DNA from: Bolinopsis microptera
Taxonomy: Eukaryota > Ctenophora > Tentaculata > Lobata > Bolinopsidae
Direction of reading: 5' to 3'
DNA: 64,000 nt
Assembly: GCF_026151205.1 (NCBI RefSeq)
Contig: NC_087073.1
Location: 19,434,837 to 19,498,836 of the forward strand
Shown here: in pieces, positions 52,459 to 60,634 of the stretch
Layout of the letters: each line of letters starts with the position of its first letter
How positions within the stretch are numbered: position 1 is the first letter of the stretch
Notes under the pieces: model-generated
Told to the model about the DNA's origin: nothing
Seen by the model: only the letters and a program-made list of their open reading frames with translations
Databases searched by the model: none
Made by a program: the position numbers and the translations under genes

Positions 52459-53010
52459 TCATCTAAGCATGAACAACTCGCCCTGTTTATCAATCCTATC
52501 TCTAGTTTGTAGCAAAAATTTAACTTTAGACAACCGCTCCGCTGCCATTTTCAGATCATTATCATTAAAGTGCTCTTCGAATTGAGTGTAAAGCACAGCA
52601 ATAGCATCCTCATTAAGCTGCTTAAGTTCGAGTAAAGTTGTACTATCCTCGCACATTTCTATCTGGTCATTAAAATCCATCATATCTGACAAAAACTCCA
52701 TATCCATCGTTTTGATATTTGGATCAAAGTTGTTAATCTTGAGGAGTAACCTGGCACGGCAATAAGGATCTTTCAAACATTTGTTAGCTTCGTTAATCAG
52801 AGCTGAGTTTTTGGAGGCATGCTCCTGTTCTAGAGCAGAGGAAGTGGCGTGTTTATCAGGATGAAACTCTACTTGAAGTCGTTTGTAAACACGTGACAGT
52901 TTGGCCAGGTCCAGGCTAAAAGTGGGAGTCAGGGAGAAGACCTCGAAATAATTGCTGGATGTGAGGGGAGGTATTTTGCTGAGCAATCTGCGAAACAGGT
53001 GGAGCAACAT
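52459..53010 (-). CDS. HSCB: Iron-sulfur cluster co-chaperone HscB, mitochondrial
   Basis: HscB (DnaJC20) delivers the ISCU scaffold to the mitochondrial Hsp70 and stimulates its ATPase. The frame is one exon of 183 residues. The N terminus MLLHLFRRLLSKIP is basic and hydrophobic, like a mitochondrial presequence. A J domain follows: NYFEVFSL, then KRLQVEFHPDKH with the HPD tripeptide near residue 52. The C-terminal helical domain has the LLLKINNFDP and FLSDMMDFNDQIE segments, the latter matching the family ISCU-binding helix pattern. Human HSCB (235 residues) has an extra N-terminal CxxC zinc finger that is missing here. Confidence 0.93.
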   Translation of the reverse strand: MLLHLFRRLLSKIPPLTSSNYFEVFSLTPTFSLDLAKLSRVYKRLQVEFHPDKHATSSALEQEHASKNSALINEANKCLKDPYCRARLLLKINNFDPNIKTMDMEFLSDMMDFNDQIEMCEDSTTLLELKQLNEDAIAVLYTQFEEHFNDNDLKMAAERLSKVKFLLQTRDRIDKQGELFMLR

Positions 53011-53546
53011 AGCTGAGCGGTTTTCAGGAAGTTGTTACATGTCCTCACATGCTCCTCAATTCATAGTGTCCTCATTGAACATAGGATTCCTAAAGGGAGG
53101 TTGGATATTATTGTTCTAGGCTCAAACAGTGTTTGAAAAATATGAAATTGTGGACCAATAATTTTAGAATTCAGATGATATTTTTATCCGTACATACAAC
53201 TGATGCGACAGTTGGTATTTCTTTTACAAAAACGATCAGATTGATTTCCAAACAAAACACTTTAGAAAAATTTCAACGTCACGTCACATTCAGAGATCAC
53301 AATCTTAATTTTACTGTATAGCAATCGTTACCTCAGGGGTATTAACAAATCATAGAATTAAAGGTATATAAATAAATTAGCTAGATTTGAGCCTAGATCG
53401 AGCCTTTTATAAGGAGGCCGAGCCATGACAAACTTGTTAATTTGTTACTTGAAATTTGAATCAAACCCTCTTATAATAGCTAGCTAAAATATTTCAGATT
53501 AAGAGTCAGTTTCTCAGAGCAGGTGAATGAAGTCCAGTATAAAACA
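53011..53546. other. Intergenic, HSCB to COX5B-like gene
   Basis: AT-rich, holding the HSCB 5' region and the neighbouring 3' UTR. Nothing further recognised. Confidence 0.4.
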
Positions 53547-54495
53547 CTAGTGATGGACAGGATCCTCCCAGATTAGATCAGGTTCAGGGTGAGGAACACA
53601 TGCGTAACAAGATCCACAATCCCTGCATCTTCCCATCTGAAACAAGTGCTGTGTTAGTACTTTACTCAATATGTCATGAAATGTTTTTAAACTGTAAAAT
53701 GAAATATTCAACTATCAGCCATTTACTGAATATTCTCCAGAATAAAACTCTTCTTCAAAAAGGAAAAGAAGTAAGGCTAACAGCAAATAAAGTAATCATA
53801 TGAGTACCTCATTAACTCTTATGAGCATGTAATTGATGTAATGCTGGTCGTCCATGCAGTCTACACAACCAATAACACGGTAGTCCTCCATAGTGTAGAT
53901 AATGTGAGGGCGAGTGTGGTCAGTTCGGGGGTAGAACACACCCTCCACACACCAGGGGTCGGGGTTACCTGAAAATTATAGTGTTACAAAACCAGTACAG
54001 TGCAATGTGACATATTTAACAAATTTAAACTAAATTTACCATTGACATATATAATTTTGTGAAGCGCTGTTGATCGTTCCTTTTCACTGTACACATCAAT
54101 CACGAAATTCTGAGACATTGGAACTTACCAGCCAGGACTTGTCTATATTCCCACCCAAGTTTCCCTTCTGTAACATACTCCCATTCAGGGATAATTTCAC
54201 CTTTCTCCATCCTGTCAAGTGCTCCAGGCACTTTCCTTTCCACCATCATCTTGTAATCCTGAAATTTTCGATTATAATTTAGAATCATTACATCATTAAT
54301 CATTATGAATGCATTTTACAAGAAGTTATAATGGTTGAGCCTGTAATTTAGAGGAATTACAATAACGATTAATTTGCAAACCTTTTTGGATTTGGCCCAG
54401 TGGAAAGGGTTCAGCATCTCTGTAGTGATCACCTTTGACATCTTCGCCGTTTCTTTTACAAGTTGAAACAGCCCACGTCCGAGACCGTTTGACAT
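53547..54495 (-). CDS. Cytochrome c oxidase subunit 5B-like zinc protein (4 exons)
   Basis: COX5B is a nuclear-coded, zinc-binding matrix-side subunit of mitochondrial complex IV. Minus-strand exons 54495-54382, 54258-54129, 53968-53808 and 53636-53547 agree in phase and give 164 residues. The C-terminal half resembles COX5B: the segment RVIGCVDCMDD aligns with human RIVGCICEED, and GRCRDCGSCY aligns with QRCPRCGAHY. This gives likely zinc ligands Cys116, Cys119, Cys139 and Cys142. Differences are C-x2-C instead of C-x-C at the first pair, two extra cysteines (145, 148), an acidic tail and a longer N-terminal part. It could be a divergent paralogue rather than the housekeeping subunit. No strong presequence is seen beyond NGLGRGLFQLVK. 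Confidence 0.6.
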
Positions 54496-55130
54496 GGTTG
54501 TGCCCTAATTCAGTTAAACAAAAATTTTCAGTTAAACAAAAATTTCAATTTTATGCTATTTATTACATATTAAACAAGTTTACAATAAATCAATTTGATA
54601 TTTAACGGAATCCTAATTCAATGTGCAGTATGGTTGTCACTCTTTAAATAGATTAGATATAGGTTGACAGGGCAAAGGAGTGTTTGTGCTGTTCGCTATT
54701 GCTCACACCAAACGGCAACCTAGTAAATGGATTGGATTAATACTGTGATGAGAGTGACTGATGTACATTGAGTTTACAAATTTAGGAATGTGATGGTATT
54801 TTATTATTAATTTCAAATACATAATAGTTAAAAAAGGTAAAAACATCTTGCAGCTATTACATGTTTGGGAGTGAGGCCCATGGCCATGGTCAGTTATATC
54901 TTCAAAAAACCTCTGAGGATCAACGCTTTGAACCTCTAAAAATCGTCCAAAACCAGGGTTTAAGATTTTCTGTCCAGAAAATCTGGGGGGGGGGGGGGCC
55001 GGGGGGGGGGGGGGGGGGGGGCGAACCATATTAAAGTATATTAAAATGTAGGTTTTTTCCCCAATTTTGACCCGGGATATACTTTAATATACTTTAATAT
55101 ACTTTAATATACTTTAATATACTTTAATAT

Positions 55131-56638
55131 ACGGGTATATGGCCCCCAGAATATAGGTGGCCCCCAAAATATAGGTCATGTTAGTGGATACAGTTCTAAC
55201 CAAGATAAGCGATACTAATGGGATCTGTTACTGCTATGTTGGAGTAAAACATGTAACTAATGTTTCTGGATAAAAATTTTGGACCTACATGAGGTATTTT
55301 GGTATATTTGGTCATGACAGCGAAAGATTTAAACGATGTTGTCATTTTCTAGAGGGGTAAATATGGCGAAAAATTGTCATGACAAAAATCTGTCCAACAC
55401 ATGCCATTAAGACTACTGGTATGAGTATAAGTATTATTTTAAGCTATCTTTTCATCGAGACATCTGCAAACTGACAATTTGGAAAAAAGTTATGGCCACC
55501 ACAATTTTACGGGCCCCCAGAATATAGGTCTATACGACCCCCAGAATATAGGTTGGTCAAAAACCCTGAACATGCCCAAAACCATGCTTTGGGATGCTCT
55601 ACTTGTAGCTACTAGTCTCCTGAACCCACATATCAAGTTTTATCAAAATTGGATAAAAATTGGCCGAGTTATGGGATAAAAACAAAAACCATATGCCCAT
55701 ATTTGGGCATACGCACCAAAGCATATATTACACATTCTCTATGATTATCAGCTCAATATCTACCTAACTGTGGATTCTGTGTTCAAATAATCGCAAAAAA
55801 TGAACAAAATCGCCCATATCTCAAACTGACTTCGCTCAAAACAATAGAACTCAATAGGGTTTCAATATTTTCACATGAAATTTTCAGAATCAACGTAGTG
55901 TCTGATTTACAGTCATTGAGGTGCACATTGTATTGATACAGATAAAAACAGCCCCCCTCAATCATATCTAGGGACACTCCTTCAATCTTATTTAAGTATT
56001 TAGTTAAGATCCCTACTAAATGAGTGCATGAAAGCTTTTTAACTAGTAAAATTAAAGATTTTACTCATTACGGGTATATGGCCCCCAGAATATAGGTTTT
56101 AAAAAAAAAATAGCGACCAAGATTCTGCATTTTCTCTGTCACCCTGAGCATTAAGGAATGTGGGGTAGTGATGAGAAACAGTTAAAGAACATATGCTGAA
56201 GAGATGGCATCATCAAAATGTATGAAGGTGGAGTATTTGAGGACGATTTTTGCATACCTATATTCTGGGGGCCGTAGTTTTTGATTTTTTGCTATTAAGT
56301 ATACTCTAAACCATTTCAATTTAGTATCTGGAGCCATTGGCATCATCAATACAGTCTCAGCAACATATTCTGACTGCATATACCTGTCTGTGACAATTTT
56401 AGAACAACTTAGGAACAGATGTTTGGACCTATATTCTGGGGGCCCTGTTAAAAAATGGTATTTTTACAGGTGAAAAAAAAGTACACTTAAAAACCTAATA
56501 ATTATTTTCAACTACCCAAGAAACATTTAAAGGGTTATTATGTACATATTTACAGCCCTAAACATGCTTAGAAGTAGTTTTAACACCTGTTTCTAAGTGC
56601 TCAAAAAACGACCTATATTCTGGGGGCCATATACCCGT
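55131..56638. mobile_element. Non-autonomous DNA transposon with 28-bp perfect inverted repeats
   Basis: The ends ACGGGTATATGGCCCCCAG plus AATATAGGT are perfect inverted copies (55131-55158 and 56611-56638). The core motif GGCCCCCAGAATATAGGT recurs inside near 55160, 55511, 55536 and 56075 in one orientation, and near 56257 and 56428 in the other, with small changes. No transposase frame is present. Confidence 0.75.
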
Positions 56639-56686
56639 ACCTACATTATAAAAAAATATGTGAAAAATTTTGTTTTATTTAATGTA

Positions 56687-56928
56687 TACCTTACTCGGGA
56701 ATATTATGACTGGGATAAAGTGGTGGGTTTTGGAAAATTCCGCCATATTTTTCCCGGTCATTAATTTTCCCAGTCATAAATTAACCCGCTATAATGTTCC
56801 CGAGTAAGGTAAACTAATAGTAATACATTTTGATGCTTGGTGGGTTTTGGAAAATTCCGCCATATTTTTCCCGGTCATTAATTTTCCCAGTCATAAATTA
56901 ACCCGCTATAATATTCCCGAGTAAGGTA
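56687..56928. mobile_element. MITE with TACCTTACTCGGGAA ends and a duplicated half
   Basis: TACCTTACTCGGGAA at 56687 is mirrored by TTCCCGAGTAAGGTA at 56797-56811 and again at 56914-56928. A 91-bp segment (56721-56811) is repeated almost perfectly at 56838-56928. Confidence 0.75.
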
Positions 56929-57077
56929 GATTAGATTTACCTTTCATGTAAAGTTAGTCTTGTTCAAAGATATTGATACTTGACCAATTTATGAGCCAAA
57001 ATATATGAAGTATGAGTTCAGGGGACTAGCAACTGGCTTATCTTCTAATCTACTAATTGTAGGTGTATTAAAGTATA

Positions 57078-57377
57078 TTGGAGAGAGTGTTGAATGTGGA
57101 GAAGGCTACCTTCACCCCGGCTGTATTCCTCACATCTGGAGGAATGTCTAAAGAGTGTAAGCAGTTCGTCAACAGAGTAGCAGACCTCATTGCAAGAAAA
57201 AGGAAGGAAAGCTACTGCGATGTAGTAAGACACGTGAGAACTAGGATAAGATTTGCAATGTTGAGAACAACTCTTATTGCTCTACGAGGGTACCGAGGAA
57301 AGAAGGTGGACACCAAACGTGAGATTCAGCTATCAGAAGTTTCATACAACCTCATCTCTGCCCCTATAATGGAGTAG
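57078..57377 (+). pseudogene. Retroelement polyprotein C-terminal fragment
   Basis: The 99-residue frame contains VLNVEKATFTPAVFLTSGGM, then ECKQFVNRVADLIARKRKES and RTRIRFAMLRTTLIALRG. This order (FTP-VF-TSGG, KECK-F, I-x-RKR, R-x-I-x-F-x-LLR, LRG) resembles the C-terminal end of retroelement-encoded proteins I recall from cnidarians and fish, where it follows a nuclease-like domain. The catalytic parts are absent, so this is a remnant. The family assignment is from memory and tentative. Confidence 0.4.
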
Positions 57378-57587
57378 ATCATGTGTTTTGTTAAAATGTT
57401 TTTGAAAAATTATTGGTAGCAATGAATTGTGCTCTGCCAATTGCAACACTTAAAATTTGATTGTGCTCTGCCAATTGCATCACTTGATTTAATTGAATGT
57501 ATATATACTGTTTGACACACTTTTCTATTAAAGTATATTAAAATGTAGGTTTTTCCGATTTTGACCCGGGATATACTTTGATATGGT

Positions 57588-57620
<33 letters not shown>

Positions 57621-57713
57621 ATCTCCTCTAAATGGTCCCTAGGACACATCCTGAAAGTTGTAGGGTGATAGCTCAAGGAGTGTAGGAGATTGAAAGATGC
57701 TCAAGCAACACAA

Positions 57714-57907
57714 TTTTTTAGATATCATTGAGCATAAGCAGTGATACAACGTATTAAAACTTTTAATACTTTCAACACTACTATATAACAAATAATTTGA
57801 GATGATTCATCGATCCTGTTGATGGCGGTAAGCCGAAACTAGTCGAGACTTTGCGGATCATCCCGAGATACGTTGTATCACTGCTTATGCTCAATGATAT
57901 CTAAAAA
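57714..57907. mobile_element. MITE-like element with perfect 40-bp inverted arms
   Basis: Arms 57714-57753 and 57868-57907 are perfect inverted copies containing ATTGAGCATAAGCAGTGATA. The core contains AATACTTTCAACACTACTAT and a GGC-GGTAA-GCC hairpin followed by GAAAC. The core, but not the arms, matches 11368-11560. Confidence 0.8.
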
Positions 57908-58949
57908 ATCTTAAGATGTGAAATGTTCACAGTTCTGATAATGAGGAAATCAGAAAGAATGTTTAAAACTAGTGATGATGTTTATGTCATTATTCTTAAT
58001 CTAATCTAATCTAAGATCCTAACGTATTTTATCTTGGGAGGATTGCGGCTAATTAACACCCTTGCTGGACAATCTCTACTTTCCTTAACGTCAGCGAAAG
58101 CTTTATCAAGCAACACAATAACACACAAGCACTGACCTCAGACAGGCGATAACTTCGGCTAGGAACAATATTTTTCTATAGGATCAAAAGTAGCTGATTG
58201 GTATCACCCCCCTCTATTAGAAAAAAACTACTAAGTCGATTTCGAAAGTCTTTCCAGAGCGGTACCAAACTTCTTAATGTTGTGAAGAATGGAAAGACAA
58301 AGAGTCCTTTCTCTGACTGAAGTCTGTCTCCGCTCATAGATGCTCACTGTACATCTTATCTGGTTGCTTCCATACATTTGAGTATGTAAGAATGTCAATG
58401 AATGTTCTTTCAAACAGCAGCAACGTCAACACGGGCTTCACTACAATAGTAATAGTACGGAGAGAGAGAGAGGAAGTAAATAAGCAAATGGGATGGCTCG
58501 CCGGATGAGTTATAACAGGACTAAACAGCAAGTTTGTTTTATTACCGAAAATCAATTTTCACAGATTAAATGATTTTGGGACTGAACCTCGATTCCCAAG
58601 GCATTTCCGAGACGCTTGGTAGTACCTAAAATTGTGAAACAAATTTGTGAAACAAATTTAAAATTTTATCCTTTATTTTACAATCATAATATAATAATAT
58701 TTATAAGCCTCCGTTTTGAAAGTTTAAAATTTCAATATATCCGCATTTTTATTTAAAGTTCAATTCTATGTAAGTCAATAACTGTGAACTGGCCGTCAAA
58801 GCCGCACATTCATGAAAACAGTAATAACTTGTTTATAGTTATACGACAAAGTAAATTTAAAACTATCCGTGGTTTTTTAAATAATTTTTTTTAATGAAAT
58901 TAAATTATTTAAACAATATACACATAATATAGCAATGACCCTATTTAAT

Positions 58950-59055
58950 TGACGATGTCAATTCATCTCAGCTCGGCGCGGCACAGTAGCGCATCTCGCC
59001 GATCTAGAGAGGCCTCATTGAGTGCGCGGCGCGGCACAGTAACGCATCGCGCTAC
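58950..59055 (+). repeat. GC-rich dispersed repeat
   Basis: An ATTGACGATGTCAAT palindrome is followed by CAGCTCGGCGCGGCACAGTA and GCATCGCGCTACAAT. Related copies lie at 59461-59520 and, partly, near 44149-44190 and 43548-43600. Confidence 0.6.
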
Positions 59056-59214
59056 AATGATCCTATATAAAATCAACCCTTTAAGAATTCAAAAAATTCC
59101 CTTAACAATCAAAAATTACCCTTGGCCTTGTGGCTTCAAGTTAAGATCTAAACTGTTTATATCAACAATGTTTTTCTCGCACCTCTGTCTCCACGGAGAG
59201 AAATCACTGTTGTT

Positions 59215-59455
59215 TTAACCCATTAGGGACGATAGGGTCGTTTTTATGACCCACCTTTTCTAGACGAAAAACCAAATTACTAAACGCTATAACGAATCTA
59301 TGGCATATATGCTCAAAATTTATTGGGCTACGTATAATGAAGCCCAATAAATTTTGAGTATATATGCTATAGATTCGTCATAGCGTTTAGTAATTTGGTT
59401 TTTCGTCTAGAAAAGGTGGGTCATAAAAACGACCCTATCGTCCCTAATGGGTTAA
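59215..59455. mobile_element. Palindromic MITE with TTAA ends (piggyBac-like)
   Basis: Nearly the whole 241 bp is one palindrome. The left end TTAACCCATTAGGGACGATA is mirrored at the right end. TTAA plus CCC is the hallmark of piggyBac-type termini. No coding capacity. Confidence 0.8.
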
Positions 59456-60634
59456 GGTTAATTGACAATGTCAATTCATGGCAGCTCGGCGCGCGGCACA
59501 GTAACGCATCGCGCTACAATTCTAAGGATTTCAAAGCGAAGGCGCTTTCTAATGTATCCTTTTTGAATAAATTACAATCTTACCTATTTTGGTGTTAAGA
59601 TATTTATATTTTTCCATATCAGTGGTTTTCCTGTGCCAAGTTGATATAGTGATGAAAATCACAAAGCTAAAGTTACTGGGCCGCGCTCAGCCTGTCATTC
59701 CGCCAAATCTTTATTTATTATGTTTATTTCTTTATTTATTATGTTAATGAACATAATAGCCTGGGGTCCTCAGGTAAAGCTATAAAGGTGCCATAGTGCA
59801 AAGAAACTGCTGATCATGCTAAATATAGTGCTAACTGCTGCTAACTGCTGCTGACTCCTTCACCTAACCATGCGCTTTCGCGCCACTTCGGGCGCGCTTG
59901 TTTCACAAGTCAAAGCTAAAGTTAAAGTTACTGGGCCGCGCTCGTGAGGCGGGCGCGCGCGTGAGGCGGGCGCGCGCTACTGCAAGCGCAAGGGCTCTGG
60001 ATAGAGCAAGCTGACTCCTGTGTCGGACATCCACCAAATTTTTCGGACACTTTTGACCCCAGGAATCCTTACCGTTAGGGGCCTAACTTCGGAAGTAAAA
60101 GAAATAGAAACGTCTGGTTTTCAACAAAATGTCCGTCTCGTAAAACTAAAGTTAGCTCCCCAGGAGCCAAATTCAAAACAATGTAGATTTTGAATTATCG
60201 CGAAAAGTCATATTTTAGGCCTTATAAAACTGCGCAGCTTTAACTTTGCGGATTCTTGTTCTCTGATTGGCTGAATCGTATCACGTGATACCTGGTACAA
60301 TTGCATTCTTGGATTAATTGCAAAGCGTGCAAATGCAATGAACTAACGAGCACGCGCAGAGTTCAACAAGCTGTGAAAAGGCGATCACCCTGTATAGTAA
60401 TATCGCTAGCCGGTAAGGTCTGCTGGGTTACTATACGAAAAATATATGTTTTTCTGCATTCTGCAGATGTTCAGGTAGAACCACCTCTACTTATACCTGT
60501 GGATTGGTTACACTTACAGCTACCTAGATGCAACATTGTTTTAGCTTAGAGCTATTACATATTATTAATCTAACTAACTGTGAATTCTTGCAAACCTTCA
60601 TAGCAAACCTTACTGGACAGATAGACTTACTCAA

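Larger units (their letters stand above)
54985..57618. mobile_element. Second G-run/C-run-bounded nested element
   Basis: The left end is a ~37-base G run (54985-55021) and the right end a ~29-base C run (57590-57618). Just inside, CGAACCATATTAAAGTATAT at the left is mirrored by the complement of CAACCATATCAAAGTATAT at the right. AAATCT flanks both outer ends as a possible 6-bp target duplication. A ~55-bp block with ATTAAAGTATATTAAAATG and GACCCGGGATATACTTT lies in direct orientation at both ends (about 55030 and 57531). The plan is the same as that of the element at 2338-6681. The interior is a nest of other elements and a retroelement remnant. Confidence 0.55.
57908..60589. other. Intergenic, repeats only
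   Basis: Contains GC-rich dispersed repeat copies, a TTAA palindrome and a pair of GAGGCGGGCGCGCGC units near 59945-59980. AAAGCTAAAGTTACTGGGCC is repeated, with slight change, near 59660 and 59925. No gene recognised. Confidence 0.4.

Noticed and set aside
47452-54495. Operon of ODAD2, SELENOH, HSCB and the COX5B-like gene
   Set aside because: They share a strand, but intergenic gaps are several hundred bases and no trans-splice evidence is visible.
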